The notes under the pieces were generated by a model, which worked only from the letters and a program-made list of their open reading frames with translations, searched no databases and had not been told where the DNA came from. From assembly GCA_034698045.1 (NCBI GenBank), contig JAQGAU010000318.1:1-31282 (forward strand): a stretch of DNA of 31,282 nucleotides, in the 5' to 3' direction. A program made the translations under genes and the position numbers. Shown in pieces: positions 9,604 to 19,989 of the stretch; position 1 is the first letter of the stretch, and each line of letters opens with the position of its first letter. This DNA comes from Paramacrobiotus richtersi (taxonomy: Eukaryota; Tardigrada; Eutardigrada; Parachela; Macrobiotidae).

Positions 9604-10788
9604 GTTGCTAGTCTATCCACAATCTACGCTTGGTTTATATCCACCATATTCATCAGCATCCTCGGCGCGGTTGGCAGCACTCTGCTAATCTTCGTCATTT
9701 TCAAGCAAGACGCCCAACGCCTGCGCAGCTGTCTGCTCATCTGCCACATGTTATTCCTCAACTTCCTAATGATCGCGGTCTACGCGCCAATGGACAACAT
9801 CATGACCTTCCGATGCCAGCTGGGCTACATGGATCGGGTTTCTTGCGACGCGGTGGTCTTTTTCCGAGAGACCACTCTCGGCGCGACCTACCGTATCATC
9901 CTGTGCAGTTGCACTCAATCGACTGGTCGCCGCTGTTTTCCCACATCAGTACAAGTCCATGTTTTCCGTGAAAAAAACTATAGGTTACATTATAATCTGC
10001 TGGTTCGTGCCGGCGGTTGTTAATACTCTTACGGTCAGTGGAGTGTCGGCAAGGACCTTCCTGGCGCTGCGGCTTGGGGTTTGCGGTTCAGAGTCAGTTT
10101 TGCCGTCGTTGTTTATCTTTCTGAACACATTTCTGGACATTTCGTTTCCGTTGGGTGTGCAGGGTATGGCGCATGTTATATTGGCGATTAAGTTGACGAG
10201 GAAAGGTCATGGTCGCGCTGAGCGCCCGGAAGTATCAGCAAAGCGACAGAGGCAGGTTGTTTTGGCCCGGGTTCTGACTGTTTCGTATGTATGGTGCATA
10301 ATCTGCTTTTTGCCAATTGCTCTTGTCAAGCCTATTGTCAATATATCGGGCTTCTACGTCGGATATGAGATGCTGCTGTTGGGGCTGAAGGTGGTGGGCT
10401 GGAATGGCTGGAATGCCGGTATGATAGCGTAAAGTTTAGTGTATTAAATGCATAGTTTAATAAATTAACGCAGAACCGATGGAGATAGGGAATTATTGGG
10501 AAAACAGATCAAAAGTAATAGTCCATACTCCTCAAACGCTGGTGATACGGGTAGTTAGCTCAATTAAAGCTATAACACGATTAATGGTACATGCGCCTGA
10601 ACCAACTATTGTCTGAACGCTAAGCTACCTCGTTTATTTGACATACAACCATAAGCCCCGCGATATTTGTCGACTTGTATTGCTGTTCTTTGCAGGTCAT
10701 ATTCTTTTTGCTGGGAACGGACTACCAAGTGACACTGAAAAAAATGCTACAGGGACACCGCGTTAGCCAAGTCACCAGCAGCCATTGA
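9604..10788 (+). pseudogene. 7TM receptor pseudogene (5' deletion, two frameshifts, last exon retained)
   Basis: Homology starts at the ASLSTIYAW signature (9606). The first ~15 codons, including the start, are missing, and promoter-like sequence abuts the coding region directly. An open frame reading back to 9511 is therefore translated promoter, not an N-terminus. In TM3 one extra base near 9890-9900 breaks the frame before the DRY-equivalent (ALNRL in the paralogues). The frame resumes for TM4-TM6 (ICWFVPAVVN, AKRQRQVVLA, FLPIALVKP). A net loss of about 5 bases in TM7 just before the CCG|GTATGA donor shifts it again. The last exon at 10696-10788 is intact behind TTTGCAG and encodes a tail ending QVTSSH. 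It is closest to the 5707 gene and decayed recently. Confidence 0.9.
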
Positions 10789-11757
10789 ACCACTACAATT
10801 CATCGGTCAGTTTCGCCTCCAATGGATCTTTTTCTAGTTATCTTTATTACTATACTCTCATAATGTGCGGTCTTAATTCGTACAAGAATTGTAATCGTAC
10901 ATAGCGTGATATGTTTGCAGGACTCTTCGAGAAATAAATCTACGTTTTACTATACTTCTAGTCATTCGGTTTTGCATAAATGCCCTAGTGCCTGCGCGGC
11001 AACTGTACTCGCTGTCAGCCGCCAATACAATATTTTGCCGCCAGGTCAGTCATGTGACGAATAGTGTAAACTATTATTTTACTAGCTTTAAGCTTTCATC
11101 TTTATGAACTAGCTATAGAATGGTATTCGACAAAATTACACGTGCAGCATGTGTGCTGCATTTGGCTGTTTATGCGTTTTAGTATTAGATTTCTGCAGTC
11201 GTTGTTAGCTTGTTAGTTGTTTTGTTTAAATGCAACTTCCTGATTTCTCCTATACAGTGTACATGTTTGCATAGTGAAACCAGTAAGCCAACAAGAAGCA
11301 TGACAAACTGTCTTTTAAAAATCACCCAAACAACGAAACAATTGCACCAGTACCAGGAGGGCCACTAACCAAAGTTCTCAGCACACGCCCATGATGCTGT
11401 TGGAGAGACTGTTGATCTGCTCGAAGCATCGCAAGAATAATGGCAACATAGTATATACAGGATCGTTAATCATGAGTGCTTTCATTATAAAAACATAAAA
11501 CAACAGAAAGGAATTTTTCTTCACACTCGAGGTGGTTGTAGCGCCATGTGTACAGATAAGTGGTTGATTGGAAGTTTGGAACAAACAAATGAACACGAAC
11601 AAATTTGTATCCATCTGCGTTGTTATACGAATTAACTTTATTCCCATAGCATTACAAGCGTTTGCGCATAAGACAACTACATGCATTACGTTGGTATACT
11701 ACGCCTGTGTACGGTACATAAGTAACATAACAGAAAGAACTGAATCGCCGTGACACG
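10789..11757. other. Duplicated 3' flank, then intergenic; no gene recognised
   Basis: To about 11100 this repeats the receptor 3' flank (CATCGGTCAGTTTCGCCTCC, CTAGTTATCT, TAATGTGCGGTC) and carries the flipped block at 10943-11040. From 11100 to 11757 I see no recognisable gene. Any 5' exons of the P450 relic that follows could not be identified here. Confidence 0.5.
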
Positions 11758-12598
11758 ATGTTCCCTGTTTTACGATACCTCCCGGGACCAGGAATGAAAG
11801 TTTCCGCCGACTTTACCAGACGAGTACGAGGCTTTCGTGAATTTTTCGGCAGACCTTGCGACGAACATTTGGCAAACTGGGAACCGGGCAAGAATGCGGA
11901 CTTTCTGGACACATACATATCGGCTGCTGGAAGTGGGCGACACGAAACGCTAAACAGTATGTCCCTTCGCTGTATGCTTACTGTATGTATGCGAAAATGG
12001 TAATAACTGCAATTTCAGTGAGAGAACTGCCGCTACTCCTCGAAGATTTATTCGAAGCCGGATTCTGGACCACTACAACCAATCTCCGATGGGTAGACAG
12101 TTATAACAAATGCAAGAACATTTACGATATAGACTGCAGTCTTGTAGGCATTCTTACTCATGGCTATACAGTACACCCAGGCATCCAAGAAAAAGTCCAA
12201 GAGGAGCTGGACAGTAATGTACCTAAAGGGTCTTTTTTGAAGTATTCCGACGGGGAACAGTTACGCTATGTCGAGGCTACAATCAAGGAGGCACATCGGT
12301 TTGCTAGCGTGGTGCCCTTGGGGATCTACCATTGCGCGGCCGAGGATACGAAAATCGGTGACTACGACATCCCCAAAGGTATAACGCATTCTCTAAACAC
12401 TAAAGAAGGGATACATGAGAAAATCTAACTGCAGGAACATGGGTTGGACCTAATATCTACTACGTCCACCATAACGATGAATGGTGGGACCAGCCGGAGG
12501 AGTTCAATCCCGATCGCTTTTTGAACGCCGTTAATCACAGCGAAAAGTTAATACCATTTGCTTTTGCTAAGGCGTGGATTCGGCCTGATTTACAATAA
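11758..12598 (+). pseudogene. Cytochrome P450 (CYP2-like) pseudogene fragment
   Basis: Three coding blocks joined by tiny introns are visible: 11758-11956, 12019-12378 and 12435-12598 (introns of 62 and 56 bases, GT-AG, phase 1 kept). Recognisable P450 features in order are VLRYLPGPG, EPGKNADFLDTYI, helix I as EDLFEAGFWTTTT, helix K ATIKEAHRF (ExxR is EAHR) and the meander strings YYVHHNDEWW and QPEEFNPDRFL. Helix I lacks the usual acidic residue before the threonine (AGFWT for AGTET). The frame ends PFAFAKAW and stops a few codons on, without the haem-ligand cysteine. The N-terminal ~200 residues, including the membrane anchor, are absent. It is thus a truncated relic although its splice sites still work on paper. 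It looks unrelated to the receptors around it. Confidence 0.9.
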
Positions 12599-12708
12599 TT
12601 CTACTGCGCGACACCTATCAAAGGGTACGCTACATGCCGTCACTGTTAACCAACTATCGTTTGTTGAAGACGCAGTTTAATCATATTTCCTAAAAATACA
12701 TTGTTTTG

Positions 12709-12738
12709 AAAACCGCTCCTTAGAGGAAGGCGGTTTTT
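12709..12738. other. Strong hairpin followed by T run
   Basis: AAAACCGC-TCCT, loop TAG, AGGA-(AG bulge)-GCGGTTTT forms an 8+4 bp stem with a T run on its 3' side. It has the form of a bacterial factor-independent terminator but lies 110 bases past a eukaryotic pseudogene, so that function is unlikely. It is more likely chance or a transcript 3'-end structure. Confidence 0.5.
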
Positions 12739-14450
12739 ATGAGTACATTTTTATAGATTAATCAAAGACGCGGTCACATTGTGAAGTGTTTCAGATTCCG
12801 CAGACGGACTGCTGTAAGGGGTTTTTCTGTTGCTCTCGAATGAATCTCAAATCAATAGAATTTCCAAACTATTGAAGACGCGCACGTCGGTTACGGGCTA
12901 ATCTGTGGATCATAACTCCACTGTTTCATTTAGCAGTAGTATGACGACAAGCGCAATTTTTTTTTGAAACTTGTTTTTAATATTGTGTAGATATAATTTG
13001 AAAACTTTCAGAAAAGACGACCGGTAACGGTCACGTCCTACGAGCTGTTCCGTGTAATGTTTTGTGAGAATGAATTCGGGGTGACACACCAGTAAACCAT
13101 GGAAGTCCACACAGGCCAGAGTGCAGTGAGACACAATCTTAAAGACCTAGTCCCAGAAATCTATAATGTGTTGTATGTAAACCGTTTTCCAAGACTTGGC
13201 ATATCTAAAGATTTTTTTTGTGGTATCTTTAACGAGCAAACGAAAGTCCTAATGCACTGCACGCAGATTTTTCGCAAAAGATTACGAACTTTAAGCCGTT
13301 GCATACGGTCGCGCGCGCCATATATAATGCGATACTGATGCGAAAGCGAAACTCACCATAATCACTTGTAGGGAAACGACAATGTCCTGGCGAAACGCTG
13401 GCCCAACGGGAGCTGTTCATTATTTTCAGTGCGCTTATGCAGCGCTTTACCGTTAAACTGCCGCACGGTGTCCAGTCGGCCGGTCTCTTGAAGCCTACGC
13501 CGGGAATTGTAGCTGACACGCAGCCGCATGAACTCTGCTTCCATCCACGAAATGCCTAAATTTTATCTTTACAATGACAGCTTTGCGAGGACTAACAGAA
13601 TTGAGGACATAAAGGAGAAAGCCGGCCTACGTATTTTTTGTTTCAGGGTTTAAGTATGAAATTGTGCGCGGTAACGTTGTTGATTTTGGTTAATGTTCCT
13701 TCTGTTCTAGAATTGTAACAAATTTTTTTATTTGATTTTTGGAATTTTTATTGTATCAACATCTTTTCTGGGCGATTGCCGAATAAAAAAACTGAGGACT
13801 TTTGCGTGGGATAACTTAGGCCAAGGCTAAATATTCAGGCAGGCGCAGCAGATGTATTCAGTGTGAATTTGTGCACCTACTTACGAGTGCACAAACAAAT
13901 AAACACAGGAACCAAAGGACAAAGGTTCATGCGGCTGAAGTGGGTTCGATCCAGCCTTTGTTTTCCTTGACGCCGGTTGCGTTTCATTTATTACCTACAA
14001 ATTTGCCACAATTCTTTCGATTTTCTATCAAAAAATTACTTCTAAAAAGTCACATTACGTACACGTAAAGACACGTTACATTAATGCTGTAGTACTCCTA
14101 TCTGTTTTCGACAAACACACAGAGCACGTAGTTACCGAGGAAAGCAGCAACTCTTGGTTATTAATGAAACCGATACCTGAAATTACCGGTACCGTTGAAG
14201 TCCGTAGACATCCATCCGGAAGATTCTGTTACTGTGTTGACGTAGTAAGGGAATGTTTAATTAAACAAGGACTACATTACCGGGGATGTGTAATCAAAAT
14301 GTTTAACCATATACGTTCGACAATGCGGGAGCAAACCCAACGATACCATTCGACTTCACTATTCCCATACTTTCCAGAAACCAAGATTCCTCCATCTTGT
14401 GTTACATGTATCGATCAACACTGTTACCACAACCGGATCAAATGCTGATG
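12739..14450. other. Intergenic, no gene recognised
   Basis: Short open frames on both strands (for example 13099-13338 and 14164-14448) have no recognisable domain and no paralogous counterpart before the other receptor copies. A short direct repeat of CATAACTT lies just beyond, at 14530-14551, within the leader of the next gene. Confidence 0.45.
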
Positions 14451-14567
14451 TTTTACTGATCTGTCAAGATCTCAAGGACCGTACCGTTCGAAGGATCTCC
14501 TACATCGAACCGCGTTTTGATTTTGAATCTCATAACTTCATAACTTCATAAAACTATAACCTGTACA

Positions 14568-15829
14568 ATGCAAAACACTACGAATTCCAGTACCACAATC
14601 AGCGCACCAATTGCTAGCCTATCCACAATCTACGCTTGGTTCCTGTCCACCATATTCATCAGCATCATCGGCGCAGTGGCCAGCATTTTATTGATCTTCA
14701 TCATTTTCAAGCAAGACGCCCAACGTATGCGCAGCAGTCTGCTCATCTCCCAGATGCTATTTCTTAACTTCTTAATGATCGCCGTCTACGCGCCAACGGA
14801 CAACATCATCATCTTGCGCTACCAGCTGGGCTACAGGGATCATGTTTCGTGCGCCGCGGTAGTCTTCCTCCGACAGACCAGTCTCGGCGCCACGTACTGG
14901 TCATCCTGTGCCGTTGCACTCAATCGGCTGGTCGCCGTTTATCTCCCACATCAGTACAAATCCATGTTCTCCGTCAAGAAAACCATTGGGTATATTGTGA
15001 TCTGCTGGTTCGTGTCTGCCGTTGCCAACAGTTTAACGCTGGGTGGAGTAGCGGGAAGGTCCTTCCAGGCATTGCCCCTTGGGATTTGCGGTTCAGTCTC
15101 GATTTTGCCGCCGTTGTCTATCTTTCTGAATACATTTCTGGCCACTTCGTTTCCGTTGAGTGTCCAGGGTTTGGCGCATGTTTTGCTAGCATTCAAGTTG
15201 ACAAGGAAAGGTTATGGTCGCGCGGAGCACCCGGACGTATCGGCCAAGCGACAGAGACAGGCTGTGTTGGCCAGGGTTATGATTGTGTCCTATGTATGGT
15301 ACTTGATGTGCTTTTTGCCAATTCCGATTATCAAACCTATTGTCAATATATATGGGACGCTGCTGCTGGGGCTAACGGCGGTGCAACTGTGTGGGTCGGT
15401 TGGAACACCGGTAATATACTCTGTAATATCATACAGTTTGGTGTAATAAATGCAGCGAGAGGACTGCTTAATTTAATTAAGCAGAATCGACACAGACAAG
15501 GAATGAGCGCGAAGCCAAATCAAAAATGATACTTCGTAATAATAGCCGGAGAAGCATTCGGTACAAGTACTCCTAAAGCACTGGTGACGGGTGTAAGCAA
15601 CGCAAGCTATAATACGATCAGGAGGCATGCTAAATAATCACTGGCCAATCGCTAACAAAATTCAGTAACCCGATATTTCGCGTACAGTGGAAGAAACTGC
15701 TGTCCGACATTATTATTGTTCTTGCAGGTTATATTCCTTTTGCTGGGAACTGACTACCAAGTGACACTGAAACGGATTCTACAGGGGCACCGTATTAGCC
15801 AAGTGAGGAGTATGGCCACTAGCCACTGA
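14568..15829 (+). CDS. Rhodopsin-like 7TM receptor (two exons, 314 aa)
   Basis: Exon 1 is 14568-15410 and exon 2 is 15728-15829, with a 317-base intron (CCG|GTAATA donor, CTTGCAG|GTT acceptor, phase 0). Sequons at N3 and N6 precede TM1. C95, NRL at 119-121 (for DRY), W147, C174, P196 and TM6 ending CFLPIP are present. Loop 3 before TM7 is six residues shorter than in its paralogues (NIYGTLLLGL). TM7 reads TP|VIFLLLG after splicing, followed by a basic tail with a three-residue insertion (MAT) near the end. Uniquely, this copy keeps about 12 bases after the donor that others lack, so retained-intron reading continues VIYSVISY before a stop. The leader TGATCTCAAGGA-like block and ACCTGTACAATG start context are shared with the 18533 gene. 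Intact; ligand unknown. Confidence 0.87.
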
Positions 15830-16520
15830 AATGTTTGATTCAGCTTCGTCTCAAGTGGATCTTTCTCTGCATTTATGTATACTACAGTACATATGTCTTG
15901 TTCAGACCAAGATCAGTTTTAATATTTATACTGTACGCTTTGTCCAGACTGAGTTCCTTTCCAACTATATCGGTGTATCGGTCATTAAAGTTTGAGTTAT
16001 AGGGAATGGTGCATGACATTTGTACGGGTGCAGTGGAACCTAATTCACAACAATATGATAGTACCCGAATTATTATGATAAGGGTGGTGTATAATGTACA
16101 TTCAGCAATTTTACTGTCTCACGCATGTACCGATGTCCTGTAGATGTAAGCTGATACAAATTATATGTCATATGGGAAATTCGGCGAAACTATACTTGTT
16201 TACAATGATTCCGATGTTTAAGATCCAGTTTTCTTAGGGTCACCGAATCGCTCCGAAATCTGTTGTTGCATGTGGGCGGAGCAGTTTAATTTGTGGTGCA
16301 TTCTCTAGAAAGCGCGTCTTAAATCTTAAAGAATGAGTGCAGCAGCGTTAGTCATTAATACAATCTCTTCTTGCATCGGCATACTGCACCCATATGTACA
16401 GCGCTCCATCAATATCACGGTACATGTACTCCCTTAAGTCTTAACAATGTCATTACAACAATGCAGTACCAATGTCGTTAAGGTGTCAGTCGATTATTCT
16501 GCGCATCATTCTGCTACTGT
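15830..16520 (+). repeat. Duplicated 3' flank of receptor unit, then intergenic
   Basis: Blocks shared with the flank of the 18533 gene include TATATCGGTGTATCGGTCAT (15963-15982; TATATTGGTGTATCTGTCAT there). GATAAGGGTGGTGTATAATG at 16077 is shared with the flanks of the other copies. No gene was found. Confidence 0.6.
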
Positions 16521-16522
16521 AG

Positions 16523-16546
16523 CTCATTGGTCTTTTGACCAATGAG
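16523..16546. other. Perfect 10-bp hairpin containing paired CCAAT boxes
   Basis: CTCATTGGTC, loop TTTT, GACCAATGAG. Each arm carries a CCAAT box, one on each strand. No start codon of a convincing gene follows closely, so a promoter role is a guess. Confidence 0.55.
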
Positions 16547-17590
16547 TTGTCAGCGAATTGTTCTTGTTTACATCCATGCAAATACAGCAGACGAACTTCT
16601 AAAAAACCGCACACAGCATTTGTGTTTGGAACGTATTATGTCCCCAATCACGAACTCGGCAAATTCTAGGATTTAACGAAAGATCATCGGGTGTAGTCGG
16701 CAAAAGAACGTTCATGGAGAAGTGCCCGGCCGCACGATATTATTTTTGATTAATTATCCACGTTTTCCACTGGCGCCACCGCTTTTGCCAGGACCATCGC
16801 GACCCCGAGGCCTAAGCATGCATTTGCAACGGGACATTGGTTCCTTTCTGTCCGTCTTGTCTGCAGTCACCTTCACGGCTATAATTCACAATAAAACCAG
16901 GTTTTAACAAACAATGCAGCCTTGTACATTACTTCATGTTGAATGCTGTTTAGAATCTATGCAATAAAATTCCAGTGATGCGTGCTAATCTAAGATAGGA
17001 AGAAAGAAAGTTTCTTCTCAACGTTTAACCCAACTCAACAGACTTGGTTTCTCTGCAATCGTAGAGCTTCATGTCGAAAGAAATCTGTCGTGTATTAGCC
17101 ATCAATACTGCAGGGAAACTACACGAGCCCTGTCCGTGCAATTGAAAGTTTCCATGCAAAAAAGGTCGAATCTTTAATTCGGTTTCTTCCTGTCAGTCAC
17201 CGCAGTATCCGTTGGAACTGTTGCCTCGTTACCGTATGTGCTAAACCTGACGATAAAACTGGTTCCCGCAAGTAAAATGAGGCAGACACATATGCTTTCG
17301 CCCGAAACGACCAGGAATTCTGGAATATGTGAATCGTGATTGAAGCCGTTTGCTCGATCAAAAACCGGTTGATGCACACAATATTATGTGCATAAAATTC
17401 TAAGCAGAGGTGCCGCTTCTGACATGCAAGTCTCCCGTTTAACCAAGAGATATTTTGATGGCTGCATGATGTAGTAAATGGTACAATGTGGTCTTTGTAT
17501 ACCGTTTTGACATTTTTGAAACTAGCGAACGTTTCCGGTGATTATCACTACAGTAGAGCACTACATTCATATCACCTGCTGACAAGAAAT
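16547..17590. other. Intergenic, no gene recognised
   Basis: No recognisable coding frame, repeat or RNA gene was seen. Short frames at 16722-16907 and 17174-17377 lack any support. Confidence 0.45.
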
Positions 17591-17599
17591 TTTTTACGA

Positions 17600-18060
17600 T
17601 GAAACTGTACTGCTGTTCTTTGCTGATTCGTTTTAATATGTTAGCTTTGTTTCTATGTTTTACCGCACAGAATTGTCTGGCTCGAGCGGCTTATGGCACA
17701 CATTCAGATTGTTAACACTGCAAAAGGGCGTGGACCCTTAAAGTTCTATTTGTAGGTTTTTAATTGTTTTTGAGTGGAACTACGTTAGTACTAAAAACTG
17801 AAATCAAAACAACCACCACATTAGTCACTTCAGCGCCAGCTTCGTTGTATCACATTCCCAATAAAGCTTTTGAAACTAGGCCTGCATATATGAGAGAGAG
17901 GAACGGAATCGATCAGGTTGGGTTTTTTGTTTTTAAAGGCAAGTCGTTTATGTGCAAAATAAATCACATGGTTTTACGGCTTTCCGATCTGTTCATCTTG
18001 CGCAGTGGTGTAGGAAATGTTTGTACGACATCCGTTTCTGTAATTACGCAGTTATCGATA
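17600..18060 (+). repeat. Receptor upstream-flank repeat (copy 2)
   Basis: This stretch aligns in order with about 19990-20320: ACTGTACTGCT, CACACATTC, GGGCGTGGACC or GGACGTGGACC, GAATCGATC, CTTTCCGATCT, and CGACATCCGTTTCTGTAAT at the end. It lies about 500 bases before the 18533 receptor start. The open frame 17764-18063 is within this repeat and has no coding pattern. Confidence 0.75.
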
Positions 18061-18291
18061 TGATAACTCATTAAACTGCCAGATTCCTTACAGTTTCCTA
18101 TCACAAATATACTCCTGAAACGTCCTCACGTTACGTTAACGTAATTAATACACTAGTTAACCTGGGTCCCAGGAAAACAGTCAGTTAATAGCGGAATTCC
18201 GATAGGTAGCATACCGTATGCATTCATCAAAAAGATTATGTTACTGGTTGACGTAATAAAACTTAATTAGAAGAGACTACAGTCCCAGAGA

Positions 18292-18299
18292 TATATAAG
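18292..18299 (+). promoter_or_regulatory. TATA box of 18533 receptor gene
   Basis: TATATAAG followed by GGACCAAACTC lies 240 bases before the start codon. The related motif TATATAAAGGACCC occurs before the 9604 pseudogene. The distance leaves room for a long leader of about 200 bases. Confidence 0.55.
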
Positions 18300-18532
18300 G
18301 GACCAAACTCGGTAAACTCAGTGATACCTTTCGACTTTACAGTCTTCAAGCGTCCAGAAAATGAGCTCTCTTCAGTTAACTTCTGTCAATGTATCGCGTT
18401 GCTTTCGACAACTGAATGATGATATTTCATGCACGCTATTGTTTTTTTTGGTTAAACTGCTAACATGATCTCAAGGATCTCACCGGCGCTTTGATCTGGA
18501 ATCTCATTGCTACATAGCATATAACCTCTACA

Positions 18533-19658
18533 ATGCCAAACAATACAAAATCCAATGCAACCGTCACCGCAGCGATTGCTAGCTTATCGACAATCTACGC
18601 TTGGTTCCTGTCCACCATATTCATCAGCATCGTTGGTGCCGTTGCCAGCATTCTGTTAATCTGCGTCATTTTCAAACAAGACGCCCAACGCCTGCGGAGC
18701 AGTCTGCTCATCGGCGTGATGCTATTTCACAACTTCTTGATGATCGCGGTCTACGCACCAACGGACAACATCATCACCTTCCGATACCAGCTCGGCTACA
18801 GGGACCGAGTTTCTTGCGCCGCGGTGGTCTTTTTCCGGCAGACCAATCTCGGCGCCACGTACTGGTCATCCTGTGCTGTTGCACTCAATCGGCTAGTGGC
18901 CGCTTTTTTCCCACATCAATACAAGTCGATGTTTTCAGTGAAAAAAACTATAGTGTATGTTATGATCTGCTGGTTCGTACCGACGGTTGTTAATACTCTT
19001 ACGGTCAGCGGAGTGGCGGGAAGGAACTTCCAAGCGTTGCCTCTTGGGATCTGCGGTTCAGCGTCGACTTTGCCGCCGTTGTTTATCTTTTTGAACACAT
19101 TCCTGGCCATTTCGTTTCCGTTGAGTGTGCAGGGTTTGGCGCATGTTTTGCTAGCGGTTAAGTTGACCCGGAAAGGTCATGGTCGCGCGGAGCACCCGGA
19201 TGTATCGGCCAAGCGACAGAGGCAGATTGTTTTGGCACGGGTCCTGATTGTGTCTTATGTATGGTACATAATCTGCTTTCTGCCAATTCCGATTGTCAAA
19301 CCGATTGTCAATATATCGGGTTTTTACGTCGGTTATGAGATGATGCTGCTGGGGCTGAAGGCGGTGGAACTGTGTGGATCGGTCGGAACACCGGTATGAC
19401 ATTATACAGTTCAGTCTAGTCAATACAGCGAGAGGAGTACTTTCCTTGAACAAAACTTCATCAGGTCGCATGAGCCTGTGCTAGGAGCGCGCTGATTAAG
19501 CGAACTTGATACCATAAGCCGCGCGAAATTACAGTACTGTGGAACTGCAATGCTTTTCTTTGCAGGTTATATTCTTCTTGTTGGGAACGGACTACCAAGT
19601 GACACTGAAAAAAATGATACAGGGACACCGCATTAGCCAAGTCAGGAGCAGCCATTAA
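18533..19658 (+). CDS. Rhodopsin-like 7TM receptor (two exons, 317 aa)
   Basis: Exon 1 is 18533-19393 and exon 2 is 19566-19658, with a 172-base intron, the shortest in the family (CCG|GTATGA donor, TTTGCAG|GTT acceptor, phase 0). Features: sequons N3 and N8, TM1 ~22-46, TM2 ~58-78, C95, NRL at 119-121, TM4 with W147, loop-2 C174, TM5 with FP at 195-196, a basic third loop 210-231, TM6 239-253 with CFLPIP, and TM7 from ~264 to TP|VIFFLLG. A helix-8-like TDYQVTLKK and a tail ending QVRSSH follow. TM1 lacks the usual Asn (GAVAS for GN) and NPxxY is TPVIF, so activation switches differ from standard class A. It shares its leader with the 14568 gene. It appears intact. Confidence 0.88.
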
Positions 19659-19684
19659 GTTCTGATGTTCAGGGTTAGTTTTCG

Positions 19685-19721
19685 TCTCCAGGGAATTCCC
19701 TGGAGAAGCGATTAATCGCTT
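19685..19721. repeat. Two abutting perfect palindromes (22 bp and 16 bp)
   Basis: The first palindrome is TCTCCAGGGAA and its exact complement (19685-19706). The second is AAGCGATTAATCGCTT (19706-19721), overlapping the first by one base. The corresponding place after the other receptor copies reads CTCCAATGGATCTTTTT or similar, so about 30 bases have been added here. Confidence 0.85.
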
Positions 19722-19989
19722 TTTAGTTATCGGTTTCTGTACTATCTTTATTTCAGATTGAGTTTTCGGACTATATTGGTGTATCTGTCATATATTTAAT
19801 TTATGGGAAATAGTGAGTGATATAATTATATGCACGCATATGCCGATAATGTTATTGTGCGTGGCACTATCTTCAAAAATAAAAATTTTAGAAATTCAGT
19901 GACAGTTTGCCATGAACTGCCTTACTTGTGGGCAGACTATTGCTGCCAAGACGTCAAGTGATCAGGATTTGTATGTCAAAGTCGTAAAC

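Noticed and set aside
9511-10023. A complete receptor starting at 9511
   Set aside because: Its N-terminus is promoter sequence, and the frame is lost in TM3 and again in TM7.
12709-12738. Bacterial insert suggested by a factor-independent terminator shape
   Set aside because: The surroundings are intron-bearing eukaryotic sequence with no bacterial genes or ribosome binding sites nearby.
13925-13965. tRNA-like B-box string GGGTTCGATCC
   Set aside because: No matching A box, acceptor stem or cloverleaf could be folded around it.
14164-14448. Possible 94-residue gene upstream of the 14568 receptor
   Set aside because: No recognisable domain, no counterpart before paralogous receptors and no promoter signal.
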